DNA from: Alcaligenaceae bacterium | GTDB taxonomy: Bacteria; Pseudomonadota; Gammaproteobacteria; Burkholderiales; Burkholderiaceae_B | Length of the DNA: 64,000 nucleotides | Direction: 5' to 3' | Assembly (NCBI GenBank): GCA_013416455.1 | Contig: JACCES010000016.1 | Location: 1 to 64,000, forward strand | Shown: positions 35,236-45,858 of the stretch, piece by piece | Numbering within the stretch: the stretch's first letter is position 1 | How the letters are laid out: every line of letters begins with the position of its first letter | Position numbers and translations under genes: made by a program | Notes under the pieces: generated by a model | Database searches by the model: none | Told to the model about the DNA's origin: nothing | What the model saw: only the letters and a program-made list of their open reading frames with translations

Positions 35236-36234
35236 TCAGTCCAGCGTCAGCCCCAGTTTTTCTATGATGGCGTCCAGCTTGGTCTTTTCGCGCCGGATCA
35301 TTTCCTCGGCTTCGGCAGGTGTGGTGGGGGCCGCGGTGAAGTACAGCGTGGCCATTTTTTCCTGGACGGAAGGCATGGCCAGCACTTCGAGCACATTCTT
35401 GTTCAGTTCGTCGACGATGTCCGCCGGCGTGCCGGCGGGCACGAACAGGGCGTCCCAGGAAATCGATTCAAAGCCGGGGTAGCCCTGCGAAGCGACGGTG
35501 GGCAGGCCGGGCAGGACGCTGCTTTCTTCCAGGCTGGTGATGCCCAGCGCCTTGAGCTTGCCGGCGTTGACCTGCGGCATGGCCACGCCCGGCACCATGA
35601 AGCCGGCGTGCACGTCGCCAGCGACGATGGAGGTGATGACCTGAGGGAAGCCGGTGTAGGGAATCTGCAGCAGCGAGATGCCGGCTTCCTGTTCGAGCAT
35701 GGCCATGCCCAGGTGCGACGAGCTGCCCGGGCCGACGGTGCCGTAGTTCAGTTCGCCCGGCCGTGCGCGGGCGCGCTCGACGAACTGCGGGACGTCGTCG
35801 GCGGGGGCGGCGGCCGGCACCACGAGAACGTTGGGGCTGGTGCCCACCATGCTGACGACCTGCAGATCTTTTTCGGGATCGTAGCCGAGGGTGGTCTTGT
35901 AGAGGGTGGGCGCGGTGACGATGGGGCCGTTGATGGTCAGCAGGATGGTGTAGCCGTCGGGCTTGGCCTGCGCGACCTGGCGGGTGCCGATATTGCCGCC
36001 GGCGCCCGGCTTGTTTTCCACCACGATGGGCTGGCCCAGCTTCTGGGCCAGCGGTTCGGCAACCATGCGCGCCAGCGTGTCGGGCGAGGAGCCGGGCGGG
36101 AAGGGGACGACCATCTGGATGGGGCGGGAAGGCCAGTCGCCGGCCTGGGCCCAGGCGGGGGAAGCCAGCAATGCGGCGGCGATGCCGAGCGCGGACAGAT
36201 TCAGGCGGCGGCGGATGGCGAAATGGCGGGCCAT
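35236..36234 (-). CDS. Bug/TctC family periplasmic solute-binding protein (second copy)
   Basis: The 332-residue receptor begins MARHFAIRRRLNLSALGIAAALLASPAWAQ in signal-peptide fashion (cleavage about residue 29). It contains WPSRPIQMVVPFPPGSS, PIVVENKPGAGGNIGTRQVAQAKPDGYTIL and LPGLPTVASQGYPG. ATG 36234 has AAGGAA seven bases upstream; a TTG at 36252 is in frame and was not chosen. It follows gpsA directly and may be read from the same transcript, though a transport receptor there is unrelated to lipid synthesis. No TctAB genes are nearby, so the partner permease is elsewhere or absent. Confidence 0.9.
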   Translation of the reverse strand: MARHFAIRRRLNLSALGIAAALLASPAWAQAGDWPSRPIQMVVPFPPGSSPDTLARMVAEPLAQKLGQPIVVENKPGAGGNIGTRQVAQAKPDGYTILLTINGPIVTAPTLYKTTLGYDPEKDLQVVSMVGTSPNVLVVPAAAPADDVPQFVERARARPGELNYGTVGPGSSSHLGMAMLEQEAGISLLQIPYTGFPQVITSIVAGDVHAGFMVPGVAMPQVNAGKLKALGITSLEESSVLPGLPTVASQGYPGFESISWDALFVPAGTPADIVDELNKNVLEVLAMPSVQEKMATLYFTAAPTTPAEAEEMIRREKTKLDAIIEKLGLTLD

Positions 36235-36248
36235 GAGGCTTTCCTTGT

Positions 36249-37304
36249 TCAATGATAAGAATTCGGGGATTCCGGACGCGAATCGCGCGCCAGCAGGGCC
36301 GCGACGGCTTCCCGGGGCGGCAGGCCTTCGAAGAGCACCTGGCAGACGGCCGCCGTGATGGGCAGTTCGATGCCCCGCCGGGTACCCAGGGCCAGGGCGG
36401 CGCGGGCGCAGCGGACGCCTTCGGCGGTCATGCCGCCGGCCAGAACGTCGTCGAGCTTGCGGCCTTCGCCGATGGCCAGCCCCACCTGGCGGTTGCGCGA
36501 CAGCGGGCCGGTGGCGGTGAGTACCAGATCGCCCAGGCCGGTAAGGCCCTGGACGGTTTCGGCCAGGCCGCCGAGCGCGCAGGCCAGGCGCTGGATCTCG
36601 GCCAGGCCGCGGGTGATGAGGGCGGCGCGGGCGTTGGACCCCAGGCCCAGGCCGTCGGATATGCCGCAGGCGATCGCCATGACGTTCTTGAGCGCGCCGC
36701 CGACTTCCACACCCGTGACATCCTGGCTGGTATAGATGCGGCAGTGGCTGCCATGCAGGGCGTCGAGGACGATGGAGCCGGTGGCGGGATCGTCGCTGGC
36801 GATGGTCAGGGCGACGGGCAGCCCGCGGGCGACTTCCAGGGCGAACGAGGGGCCCGACAGCACGCCCAGCGCCACGCCGGGCAGGCCACCGAGCGCGGCG
36901 CCGGCCACTTCGTGCGGCAGCTGGCCGCTTTCTGGGTGTACGCCCTTGCAGGTCCAGACCACGTGCACGGTGGGATGGCGGCGGGCGGCCAGGTGCCGGG
37001 CCAGCCGCTGGCAGGTTTCATCCATGCCGGCCATGGGGACGCCCAGAATGACCAGCGCGTCGGCCGGCGCGGTGCTGATGTGGCTGATGAGGGCGTCGAA
37101 ATCGCTGGTGGCCCTCAGAGAGGCGGGCAGGTCGATGCCTGGGAGGTAGTGCGCGTTGCTGTGCCGCTGGTTGATTTCGGCCGCGCTGTCGGGCCGGCGG
37201 GCCCAGATCAGCGTGTCGGCCTGCCTGCAGGCCAGCGCGGCGAGCGCCGTGCCCCAGCTTCCGGCGCCCAGTACGGCAACGCGTGTCGGCGAGGCGGCGC
37301 TCAT
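36249..37304 (-). CDS. gpsA: Glycerol-3-phosphate dehydrogenase [NAD(P)+] GpsA
   Basis: This cytoplasmic enzyme reduces dihydroxyacetone phosphate to sn-glycerol-3-phosphate for phospholipid synthesis. The 351-residue protein has the NAD-binding [10 protein letters not shown], the catalytic-lysine segment [25 protein letters not shown], and [17 protein letters not shown]. It is seven bases downstream of secB, the usual secB-gpsA pair of proteobacteria. Confidence 0.97.
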   Translation of the reverse strand: MSAASPTRVAVLGAGSWGTALAALACRQADTLIWARRPDSAAEINQRHSNAHYLPGIDLPASLRATSDFDALISHISTAPADALVILGVPMAGMDETCQRLARHLAARRHPTVHVVWTCKGVHPESGQLPHEVAGAALGGLPGVALGVLSGPSFALEVARGLPVALTIASDDPATGSIVLDALHGSHCRIYTSQDVTGVEVGGALKNVMAIACGISDGLGLGSNARAALITRGLAEIQRLACALGGLAETVQGLTGLGDLVLTATGPLSRNRQVGLAIGEGRKLDDVLAGGMTAEGVRCARAALALGTRRGIELPITAAVCQVLFEGLPPREAVAALLARDSRPESPNSYH

Positions 37305-37311
37305 GTCGGCA

Positions 37312-37821
37312 TCAGTTCGTCTTGGCGCCAGGCGGGACGTACAGGCCCGAGTCGGACGCCTGGGGCTGCTGCTGCTTTGCCAGTTCGGCGACGCGCTGCT
37401 CGTAGAGCGCCTGGAAATTCACTTCGGCCAGATGGAGGGCGGGCAGTGACGTGCGGGTGATCGCATCGGCGACGTTGGCGCGCAGATAGGGATAAAGCAT
37501 GGTGGGGCAGACGATGCCCAGCAGAGGGTCGAGCTGTTCGTCAGGGATGTTGGCGGCTTCGAAAATGCCGGCCTGGGTGGCTTCGACCAGGTAGAGCACC
37601 TTGTCGTTGATGCGAGTGGTGACGGTGGCGGTGACGCTGGTTTCGAAGACGGTTTCGGCCAGGCGCTGGCCACCGACGTTCAGCGACACTTCGACCGTGG
37701 GGCCTTCCTGTTCGAGAAGAATCTGCGGTGCGTTGGGCATCTCGAGCGAGAGATCCTTGAGGTAGGTGCGCTGCAGTGCGAAGCTGGGCGCCTTGTCCTG
37801 GCTGTTGGGTTGTTCGGCCAT
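37312..37821 (-). CDS. secB: Protein-export chaperone SecB
   Basis: SecB keeps preproteins unfolded and hands them to SecA. The 169-residue product, from ATG 37821, begins [32 protein letters not shown] and contains the conserved [14 protein letters not shown] longer frame to 37866 is not supported. It lies in the order rhodanese-grxC-secB-gpsA. Confidence 0.97.
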   Translation of the reverse strand: MAEQPNSQDKAPSFALQRTYLKDLSLEMPNAPQILLEQEGPTVEVSLNVGGQRLAETVFETSVTATVTTRINDKVLYLVEATQAGIFEAANIPDEQLDPLLGIVCPTMLYPYLRANVADAITRTSLPALHLAEVNFQALYEQRVAELAKQQQPQASDSGLYVPPGAKTN

Positions 37822-37927
37822 GAATCTTCCTGATAGAGGTTGGGTCGGTGAAGGCGGTGCCGTCATGGCCCCGCGTGGTTGTCGTTGCGGCTGTGGCGCG
37901 GGGGGCGCCGGCCGGCCGCGCCGGCGG

Positions 37928-38185
37928 TCAGGCTTCGAGCAGCGGCGTGAGCCGGCCTGCGCGATCGAGCGCGGCCAGGTCGTCGAAGCCGCCGACGTGC
38001 GTGTCGCCGATGTAGATCTGGGGAACGGTGCGCCGCCCCGTGCGTTCCATCATGTGGGTGCGCTGCGCGGGGTCGAGGTCGATGCGTATTTTTTCGATTT
38101 CAGTCACGCCGCGCTGTTTCAGCAGCATTTCGGCCCGCACACAGAAAGGGCAGACGGCCGTGGTGTACATGGAGACTTTAGCCAT
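37928..38185 (-). CDS. grxC: Glutaredoxin 3
   Basis: The 85-residue thiol-disulfide oxidoreductase has the CPFC active site near residue 13, the conserved [18 protein letters not shown] glutathione-binding region and a length typical of GrxC. It reduces protein disulfides with glutathione in the cytoplasm. It lies between the rhodanese and secB genes in an order conserved among betaproteobacteria. Confidence 0.95.
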   Translation of the reverse strand: MAKVSMYTTAVCPFCVRAEMLLKQRGVTEIEKIRIDLDPAQRTHMMERTGRRTVPQIYIGDTHVGGFDDLAALDRAGRLTPLLEA

Positions 38186-38200
38186 GGATGACGATCCTTT

Positions 38201-38611
38201 TCAATGTTTCTTGGCCAGCGGAAGGCCGGCTTCCACCCAGGCCGCCAGGCCGCCGCGCAGGCAGTAGACGTTGTCGTAGCCTTGCTTCTTCAGTGTGGCG
38301 GCCGCGCCGACGGCGCTGCGGCCGCGCTCGCACACGACGATAATGGGCTTGTCTTTGGGCAGGTTGCCCAGCTTGCCGGGGATGTCGGCGGCCGGGATGT
38401 TGCGCGATTGCGGAACGTTGCCCGCCTTGAAGTGTTCGGGGCTGCGGATGTCCAGGAACACGCCCTGGCTGTCGTTGGCCAGCTTGACCGCTTCGTTTAC
38501 GCTGAGCTGGCGGGCGCCGCGCTGCAGGAAGCCGGGCAGGGCCAGGGCGACGGCCGCCGTGATGGCGACGATGATAAGCAGGATGTTGGTCTGGTCTGCG
38601 AAAAAGTCCAC
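38201..38611 (-). CDS. Membrane-anchored rhodanese-like protein (YibN type)
   Basis: The product (136 residues from a GTG at 38611) has an N-terminal membrane helix (about 10-30, [20 protein letters not shown]) followed by a rhodanese domain with the active-site loop CERGRSAVG. The longer ATG frame reaching 38728 overlaps gpmA and was not chosen. The sulfur or thiol transfer substrate is unknown. It heads the grxC-secB-gpsA run and is divergent from gpmA. Confidence 0.88.
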   Translation of the reverse strand: MDFFADQTNILLIIVAITAAVALALPGFLQRGARQLSVNEAVKLANDSQGVFLDIRSPEHFKAGNVPQSRNIPAADIPGKLGNLPKDKPIIVVCERGRSAVGAAATLKKQGYDNVYCLRGGLAAWVEAGLPLAKKH

Positions 38612-38701
38612 GATTTGTTCCGGAAATGCGCTGGGATGATGGGGCGGAATCAGACGATTATAAAATGGACGGCGATTATTAACTTTCAGGTGACTTTTAC
38701 C

Positions 38702-39454
38702 ATGTACAAACTCGTCCTGATGCGCCACGGCGAAAGCCAGTGGAACCTAGAAAACCGCTTCACCGGCTGGACCGATGTCGACCTGACCGAAACCGGGCGC
38801 GAGCAGGCGCGCAAGGCGGGCGAATTGCTCAAGGAAAAGGGCTTCGAGTTCGACCTGGCTTTCAGTTCCGTTCTGAAGCGCGCCATCCGCACCTTATGGA
38901 TCGCGCTGGACGCCATGGACGCCATGTATACCCCCACCGGCCTGAGCTGGCGCCTGAACGAGCGCCACTACGGGGCGCTGCAGGGGCTCAACAAGGCGGA
39001 AACCGCGGCCAGGTTCGGCGACGAACAGGTGCTGGTCTGGCGCCGGGCCTACGCCATCGCCCCCGATCCGGTGGGCGACAGCGACGAGCGCCATCCGCGC
39101 TTCGACCGCCGCTATGCCAAGGTGGATGCTTCGCTGCTGCCGGCCACCGAATGCCTGAAGGATACGGTGGCGCGTGTGCTGCCCTTCTGGAACGAGTCCA
39201 TCGCGCCGGCCATCCGTTCCGGCCGCCGGGTCCTGATTTCGGCGCACGGCAATAGCCTGCGCGCGCTGATCAAGCATCTGGACAACGTTTCCGAAGAAGA
39301 CATCGTCCATCTGAACATTCCCACGGGCCAGCCCCTGGTCTATGAGCTCGACGATCAATTGCGCCCCATCCGCCACTACTATCTGGGCGACCCGGCCGAG
39401 ATCGAAGCGGCCATGGCCGCCGTCGCCGCGCAGGGCAAGGCCAAGCAAGGCTGA
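38702..39454 (+). CDS. gpmA: 2,3-bisphosphoglycerate-dependent phosphoglycerate mutase
   Basis: This glycolytic enzyme interconverts 3- and 2-phosphoglycerate. The 250-residue product has the phosphohistidine motif [10 protein letters not shown], the [11 protein letters not shown] and [14 protein letters not shown] segments and the second catalytic His in [10 protein letters not shown]. It is one base upstream of envC, and gpmA-envC-ctpA is a usual order in this group. Confidence 0.97.
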   Translation: MYKLVLMRHGESQWNLENRFTGWTDVDLTETGREQARKAGELLKEKGFEFDLAFSSVLKRAIRTLWIALDAMDAMYTPTGLSWRLNERHYGALQGLNKAETAARFGDEQVLVWRRAYAIAPDPVGDSDERHPRFDRRYAKVDASLLPATECLKDTVARVLPFWNESIAPAIRSGRRVLISAHGNSLRALIKHLDNVSEEDIVHLNIPTGQPLVYELDDQLRPIRHYYLGDPAEIEAAMAAVAAQGKAKQG

Positions 39455-39455
39455 C

Positions 39456-41018
39456 ATGCGCCTGGCCGCCGTCTTCATCATTGCCATGCTGTGCGCGCCC
39501 GGCGCGCTGCATGGCGCCCAAAGCGATCTGCAGCGGCGGCAGGCCGACGCCCTGCGCGATCAGCAGGCGCTGCGCGAGCGCATACGCACGCTCGAACGGG
39601 GCATTGCCGACGGTGAGTCGTCGCGCCGCGACGTCGCCGTTGAACTCAAGGCATCGGAAACGGCCATATCCGGGCTGGACCGCCGGCTGGAAACCCTGGC
39701 GGCCGACACCCGCAAGGCCGGGGAAGAACTCAAGGACGTGCAGCGGCGCATCGGCGAGCAGTCCGAAACGTTGCGCAAGCGGCAGGAGCAGCTGGCCGAC
39801 CAGCTCAGGGCGCAGTACGCCGGGGGGCTGTCGCCCTGGGCGACGCTGTTGTCCGGCGAAGATCCGCAGGATATCGCGCGCGAGCTGGGGTATCTGGAAT
39901 ATGTTTCGCGCGCGCAGACAGCGGCGGTGCGGGCCGTGCGCAGCGCGCTCGATGAACTGGCCACGCTGCGGGCGCAGGCACAGTCCCACGAACGGGATCT
40001 GCAGCGCCTGGCGCGGGAAACCACCGAGAAGCGTGCGGAACTCGACGCCCAGCGGGCCGAGCGGCTGGCGGTGCTGGAACGCATCAATCAGGAATTGGCC
40101 CGGCAGCGTGGCGAAGCCCAGCGCCTGACGGGCAACGAACAGCGCCTGGGCAAGCTCGTCGATGCCCTGAGCGCGGCGATCGAGGAACAGGCCGCGGAGG
40201 CGCGCCGACGTGAAGAAGAAGCCCGCCGCCTGGCGGAAGCGCAGCGGCTGGCCGAGGAAAAGCGCCGCGCGGATGAAGCGCGCAAGGCCGAGGAAGCCCG
40301 GCGCATCGAAGAAGCACGCACGGCGGCGGCGGCGCGTGACACCGAAGAAGCGGCGCGCGCCGAGCAATCACGCAAGGTAGCCGAGGCCCGCCGCGCCGCG
40401 GAAGCGATCCGGGCGGAACAGGCCGCCGGCGCACAGGGCCGCGCCCCTGATGGCCGGACGGCGCCGCAGGCGGCCGCCGAGGCCGAAGGCGCGCCCTCGG
40501 GCAGGCGTATTGCCGGTCGGGTGGAAGGCCTGGCGCCCGGCGCTCCGGCTGAACCGGCGCCGTCACCGTCCGCGGCGCCTGCGCCCCGGCCCGCGCCTGA
40601 CGCCCCTCCGGCGCGCCAGCTTGCGGCGCTCGACGGCCTGAGCAAGGGCCTGCCTTATCCGGTGCGTGGGGATGTGCAGGGGCGTTTCGGCATGGAGCGC
40701 CCCGAAGGCGGCGTATGGCGGGGCATCGTGCTGCGGGCCGCCGAAGGCGTGCGCGTGGCGGCGGTGGCGCCGGGGCGGGTGGTGTATGCCGGCTGGCTGG
40801 CCGGTTTCGGTAATCTGATGATCGTGGATCACGGGGCCAAATATCTGAGCGTCTATGCTTACAACCAGAGCCTGCTCAAGGAAGTGGGAGACCCCGTGGG
40901 ACGCGGCGACGCCATTGCCACGGTCGGCGCGACCGGCGGGCAGGTGGAGCCCGGTCTATACTTTGAAATCCGTCATGAAGGGAAACCGGTCAATCCTCTG
41001 CTATGGCTGGGCCGGTAG
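39456..41018 (+). CDS. envC: Murein hydrolase activator EnvC
   Basis: EnvC activates the cell-division amidases AmiA/AmiB at the septum. The 520-residue product has a signal peptide (about 1-20), a long coiled coil (about 22-260), an Ala/Glu/Arg-rich low-complexity part (about 250-400), and a C-terminal LytM domain with GVVYAGWL-type, YLSVYAYNQSLLKEVGD and LYFEIRHEGKPVNP segments. The zinc-ligand His/Asp residues of true LytM peptidases are missing (RGIVLRA in place of HxxxD), as in E. coli EnvC, so it is an activator and not an enzyme. It is preceded by gpmA and followed by ctpA. Confidence 0.93.
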   Translation: MRLAAVFIIAMLCAPGALHGAQSDLQRRQADALRDQQALRERIRTLERGIADGESSRRDVAVELKASETAISGLDRRLETLAADTRKAGEELKDVQRRIGEQSETLRKRQEQLADQLRAQYAGGLSPWATLLSGEDPQDIARELGYLEYVSRAQTAAVRAVRSALDELATLRAQAQSHERDLQRLARETTEKRAELDAQRAERLAVLERINQELARQRGEAQRLTGNEQRLGKLVDALSAAIEEQAAEARRREEEARRLAEAQRLAEEKRRADEARKAEEARRIEEARTAAAARDTEEAARAEQSRKVAEARRAAEAIRAEQAAGAQGRAPDGRTAPQAAAEAEGAPSGRRIAGRVEGLAPGAPAEPAPSPSAAPAPRPAPDAPPARQLAALDGLSKGLPYPVRGDVQGRFGMERPEGGVWRGIVLRAAEGVRVAAVAPGRVVYAGWLAGFGNLMIVDHGAKYLSVYAYNQSLLKEVGDPVGRGDAIATVGATGGQVEPGLYFEIRHEGKPVNPLLWLGR

Positions 41019-41146
41019 TTTCGTTACTATCTGCCTATATCCCCATCCGGGGAGCTTTCGGTTCTGTCGCGGGGCGGCCCTGCCGGCCCTGCCGCCATGT
41101 GCCCAGGCGCGTGGTCAATGAGTCACTATAAATATCGGGTATGTGC

Positions 41147-42715
41147 ATGAGCACTCGCAGGATACGCAGTTTGAGTCTGGTGCTGATCGGGGCGGTCGGC
41201 GGCCTTTTCCTCAGTCTGGGCATTTCGGCCGTGGCGCAGCGCGGCGAACCTCTGCCGCTCAAAGAGCTGCAGCAGTTCGCCAATGTCTTCGCGGCCATCA
41301 AGGCCAGCTATGTCGAGCCGGTGAGCGACGACAAGCTCATCAATGACGCCATCAAGGGCATGTTCAATGACCTGGACCCGCATTCGGCGTATCTGGATGC
41401 CGAAGCCTTCAAGGAAATGGAAGCCATCACCCAGGGCGGCTTCGGCGGGCTGGGCATCGAGATCGGCAGCGAAGACGGCCAGCCCAAGGTGATCTCGCCG
41501 ATCGAGGATACCCCGGCTTTCCGCGCCGGCATCCTGGCGGGCGACATCATCACCCATATCGACGGCAAGCCCACCAAGGGCATGACGCTGAACGACGCCA
41601 TCAAGCTGATGCGCGGCGAGCCCAAGACCAGCATCGTGCTGACCATCGACCGCCCGGGGCGCGACAAGCCTCTGGAACTCACGATCGTGCGCGACCTCAT
41701 CAAGGTGCGCAGCGTGCGCAGCAAGATGCTGGACAACGACATCGCCTACGTGCGCGTCGCGCAGTTCCAGGAACGCACCGCCCCCGACATGGTCCGCCAT
41801 TTGCGCGATCTCGGCGGCGACAAGGCGCCCAAGGGGTTGATACTCGATCTGCGCAATGATCCGGGCGGCCTGCTCGACAGCGCCATCGCGGTGTCGTCGG
41901 CATTCCTGCAGCCCAATGTGCTGGTCGTTTCCACCAAGGGGCGCATCCCGTCGGCCAATCGCGAATACCACGCCAAGCCGGCCGATTACCTGCGCAATTA
42001 CCTTGCGGCCAGCGAAGAAGACTACGTCGCCGACGTGGTCGATTGGGCCAAGACAGTGCCCATGGTGGTGCTGGTGAACGTGGGTTCAGCATCGGCGTCC
42101 GAGATCGTGGCCGGCGCCCTGCAGGATCACGACAGGGCCACAGTGATGGGCAACCGCACTTTCGGCAAGGGTTCGGTGCAGAGCGTCCTGCCGCTGAGCG
42201 AGGATACCGGCATCAAGCTGACCACCGCCCGCTATTACACGCCCAGCGGCCAGTCCATACAGGTCACGGGCGTGTCGCCCGACATCACGGTCGACGACAC
42301 GGCGCAGGGCAATCTCTTCCGGCTCCCCCGCGAAGCCGACCTGCAGCGCCATCTGGTGAACGGCAACATCGATGAAGCCGCGCTCGGCGATCAGGACGAT
42401 GAAATCGTGGACATCGCGCGCATGTTCGAGTTCGGCGGCGACGAGGACTACCAGCTTCAGCAGGCGGTCAACTTCCTCGAAGGCCGGAAGGTGCAGCGGA
42501 ATGACCCCGCGCTCGTGGCCAAGGCAAAGGCTGAGCGCGAGGCGTCAAAGGCCGCCGACGATGTGCCGGCCGCAACGCCCGATGCCGCCGGCAGCGTGCC
42601 CGTCCCCCCCGAAAAGATCGAGGGGGCCGAAAAAAAAAACCCGATGAGCCGCTCTGATCCGGGGGTGGAGCGCTACCGCATCACGCCGAAGGGGGTCGAA
42701 CGCGTCAATCCCTGA
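41147..42715 (+). CDS. ctpA: C-terminal processing peptidase, S41 family
   Basis: This periplasmic protease cleaves at the C-termini of envelope proteins. The 522-residue product (from ATG 41147) has a signal or anchor (IRSLSLVLIGAVGGLFLSLG), a PDZ domain with GFGGLGIEIG (about 100-180), and a catalytic domain with the Ser in NVGSASASEIVAGAL and Lys in TFGKGSVQSVLPL. A C-terminal tail of about 80 residues is rich in Ala, Lys and Pro. It follows envC with 128 bases between. Confidence 0.95.
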   Translation: MSTRRIRSLSLVLIGAVGGLFLSLGISAVAQRGEPLPLKELQQFANVFAAIKASYVEPVSDDKLINDAIKGMFNDLDPHSAYLDAEAFKEMEAITQGGFGGLGIEIGSEDGQPKVISPIEDTPAFRAGILAGDIITHIDGKPTKGMTLNDAIKLMRGEPKTSIVLTIDRPGRDKPLELTIVRDLIKVRSVRSKMLDNDIAYVRVAQFQERTAPDMVRHLRDLGGDKAPKGLILDLRNDPGGLLDSAIAVSSAFLQPNVLVVSTKGRIPSANREYHAKPADYLRNYLAASEEDYVADVVDWAKTVPMVVLVNVGSASASEIVAGALQDHDRATVMGNRTFGKGSVQSVLPLSEDTGIKLTTARYYTPSGQSIQVTGVSPDITVDDTAQGNLFRLPREADLQRHLVNGNIDEAALGDQDDEIVDIARMFEFGGDEDYQLQQAVNFLEGRKVQRNDPALVAKAKAEREASKAADDVPAATPDAAGSVPVPPEKIEGAEKKNPMSRSDPGVERYRITPKGVERVNP

Positions 42716-42888
42716 CCACGGGCCTAGGGCCTGTTGACACTAAAAGGAGGCTCGCCCTTCATGGCGGGCCCGTCCGGCGGGGCCAGTGCTTCCAGGCCCG
42801 CCGGGCGGGCCGTTCCGCTTCGGGGAGCGGGCCGGCGCGGCCAGCCGGTCCTTTCCATGAAATCATGGTATTCACTTTCTGATGCAGC

Positions 42889-43671
42889 ATGAATGACGAT
42901 CAGTTGCTGCGCTATGCGCGGCACATCCTCCTGGACGAGTTCGGTATTGAAGGGCAGGAGCGGCTGATGGCCGCCCGGGTGCTGGTCGTCGGCGCGGGGG
43001 GCCTGGGTTCGCCCGCCGCCTTGTATCTGGCGGCCGCCGGTGTGGGCGAACTCGTGCTCGCCGACGACGACGAGGTCGAGCTGAGCAATCTGCAGCGCCA
43101 GATCCTGCACGGCCAGGACAGCGTCGGCATGCCCAAGGCCGAATCGGGGCGCCGCCGCCTGGCGGCCCTCAATCCCGAAGTGCGTGTGCTGCCGTTGTTG
43201 CGGCGGCTGGATGACGCCGCGCTGCTCGAACAGGCGGCGGGCGCCGATCTGGTGCTGGACTGCTGCGACAACTTTGCCACCCGGCATGCGGTGAACCGGG
43301 CCTGCGTGGCTTTGCGCAAGCCGCTGGTGTCGGGCGCCGCCATCCGTTTTTCAGGGCAGGTGAGCGTGTTCGACCTGCGCCGCGACGAGGCGCCCTGCTA
43401 TCACTGCCTGTTTCCCGAAGGGCAGGACGTCGAAGAGCTGCGCTGCGCCACCACCGGTGTGCTGGGGCCGCTGGTGGGCGTGGTGGGTGCCACCCAGGCC
43501 ATCGAGGCGCTCAAGCTGCTGGCGGGCATGGGCGAGCCGCTGGTGGGCCGGCTGCTGTGCCTGGACGCCCTGACCATGCAGTGGCAGACGCTGCGCTATG
43601 GCCGGGACCCGGGGTGCCCGGTGTGTTCACACCGGCCGCTTGCCGACCCTCCGCCGCCTGTCGGCGAGTAG
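42889..43671 (+). CDS. moeB: ThiF/MoeB-type adenylyltransferase
   Basis: This enzyme adenylates the C-terminal Gly of a ubiquitin-like sulfur carrier such as MoaD or ThiS. The 260-residue product has the nucleotide motif GAGGLGSPAALYLAAAGVG, LSNLQRQILH, LVLDCCDNFATRHAVNRAC, and zinc-binding pairs CYHC and CPVC. No rhodanese domain is attached. MoeB is likelier than ThiF but cannot be settled from sequence alone. Its last 45 bases overlap the convergent nucleotidase gene. Confidence 0.88.
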   Translation: MNDDQLLRYARHILLDEFGIEGQERLMAARVLVVGAGGLGSPAALYLAAAGVGELVLADDDEVELSNLQRQILHGQDSVGMPKAESGRRRLAALNPEVRVLPLLRRLDDAALLEQAAGADLVLDCCDNFATRHAVNRACVALRKPLVSGAAIRFSGQVSVFDLRRDEAPCYHCLFPEGQDVEELRCATTGVLGPLVGVVGATQAIEALKLLAGMGEPLVGRLLCLDALTMQWQTLRYGRDPGCPVCSHRPLADPPPPVGE

Positions 43672-44451
43672 CTGGCCGATGCGGGTCACCCGCATGTCGA
43701 CATAGTCGCCGCGGCCGTGCTGATAAGGGTTGTGAGGCGTGCCGGGGTGGTGGCTGAGCACGGTGCGCATGCCCAGGGACCGCGCGCTGCGCAGATTCTT
43801 CAGTGTGTCGTCCACCAGCACGACGCGGCTGGCGGGCACCCGCAGCCGCGCCAGCAGCTGGCGCAGCATGGCGGCTGAGGGCTTGGGCCTGAGCCGCCCC
43901 TGCAGCCGCATGTGGTCGATGGTCCAGAGCAGTTCGAATTCCTGCAGAATGCCCAGCGCGCGCAGTACTTCCCTGGCGTATTTTTGCGGTGCATTGGTCA
44001 GCAGGATCCGGCGTCCGGGCAGGCGCGCCAGCTTGCGGGCGATGCCCCGCTCGGCGTGAACCAGGGGGGCGACGTCGAAGCGGTGGCTGGCTTCCAGGAA
44101 GTCGGCGGCCGGAATGCCGTGATGCCGTTCCAGGCCGATGGCGGTCGCGCCGTAGCGCGCCCAGTATTCATTGCGCAGGATGTCGGCCTGTTCCCGTTCC
44201 AGGCCCAGCAGTTCGGCCATGGTGGCGGTCATGGCGCCGTCGATCGCCGGAAAAATATGGCGCGAGCAATCGTGCAGGGTGTTGTCGAGGTCGAACAGCC
44301 ATACGGTGTCGCTCGCCAGCGCCGGCCCGGCCGGCCGGCGGGCGGCCACGAGCTTGCGCAAGGGGGGCCGGGCCGGCGCCGCCGCCGGGCAGCCGCCGGC
44401 CGGCCCGGCATCTTCGAGAATGGCGGGGTTTGCGCCGGGAACCGCGTTCAT
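43627..44451 (-). CDS. HAD-type pyrimidine 5'-nucleotidase
   Basis: The 274-residue product contains all HAD motifs: FDLDNTLHD near residue 53, LLTNAPQKYA, Lys in RPKPS and VLVDDTLKNLRSA. It fits the betaproteobacterial pyrimidine 5'-nucleotidase group, which dephosphorylates UMP or CMP. The N-terminal 45 residues are low complexity (Ala/Pro) and the true start may be later. It precedes argB's stop by three bases on the upstream side, so argB and this gene may be linked in transcription in the argB-to-left direction. Confidence 0.87.
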   Translation of the reverse strand: MNAVPGANPAILEDAGPAGGCPAAAPARPPLRKLVAARRPAGPALASDTVWLFDLDNTLHDCSRHIFPAIDGAMTATMAELLGLEREQADILRNEYWARYGATAIGLERHHGIPAADFLEASHRFDVAPLVHAERGIARKLARLPGRRILLTNAPQKYAREVLRALGILQEFELLWTIDHMRLQGRLRPKPSAAMLRQLLARLRVPASRVVLVDDTLKNLRSARSLGMRTVLSHHPGTPHNPYQHGRGDYVDMRVTRIGQLLADRRRRVGKRPV

Positions 44452-44454
44452 CCC

Positions 44455-45366
<912 letters not shown>

Positions 45367-45858
45367 TCAGCCCAGGGCTTTGTCCACGGTGGCCAGAAAG
45401 GATGCCTTGTCATAGTTGCCAAGGTAGCGTCTGATGATGTTGCCCTGCTTGTCGATGAGGAAAGCGGTGGGCGTGAGCCTGACGTCGCCGAAGGCGCGGG
45501 CGATGTCGCCGGTTGCGTCGACCACGACCTTGAACGGCAGTTCGCGGGATTCGGCGAAATTCTTCACGTAGTTGGGGGGATCGTACTGCATCGCGACGGC
45601 AATGGTGTCGTAGCCGCGGTCTTTGAGCGCGTTGTAGTGCTCGATGTTGTCGGGCATCTGTGCGACGCAGGTGACACAGCTGGTGGCCCAGAACTTGACC
45701 AGCACCACCTTGCCGCGCAGGTCGCTGGTGGTGAGCTGTTCACCTTCGAGCGTGGTGAAGGTGACGTCGGGGGCGCTCTTGGCGGAGCTGGGTATCTGCC
45801 AGGCTGCGACACCCACCGCGGCGGCGATGACGACGAGGGCTAGTAGTATTTTTTTCAT
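45367..45858 (-). CDS. TlpA-like thiol:disulfide oxidoreductase, membrane anchored
   Basis: The 163-residue protein has an N-terminal signal anchor (MKKILLALVVIAAAVGVAAW) and a thioredoxin fold with active site CVTC in VKFWATSCVTCVAQMP and cis-Pro in TPTAFLID. It would work as a periplasmic reductant, for instance for cytochrome c maturation or oxidative repair. Its start overlaps the dolP stop by four bases, so it is translationally coupled to that gene. Confidence 0.9.
   Translation of the reverse strand: MKKILLALVVIAAAVGVAAWQIPSSAKSAPDVTFTTLEGEQLTTSDLRGKVVLVKFWATSCVTCVAQMPDNIEHYNALKDRGYDTIAVAMQYDPPNYVKNFAESRELPFKVVVDATGDIARAFGDVRLTPTAFLIDKQGNIIRRYLGNYDKASFLATVDKALG

Noticed and set aside
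42795-42811. GC palindrome between ctpA and moeB as a terminator
   Set aside because: The arms leave no room for a proper loop and no T-run follows; GC palindromes like this are common by chance in this DNA.
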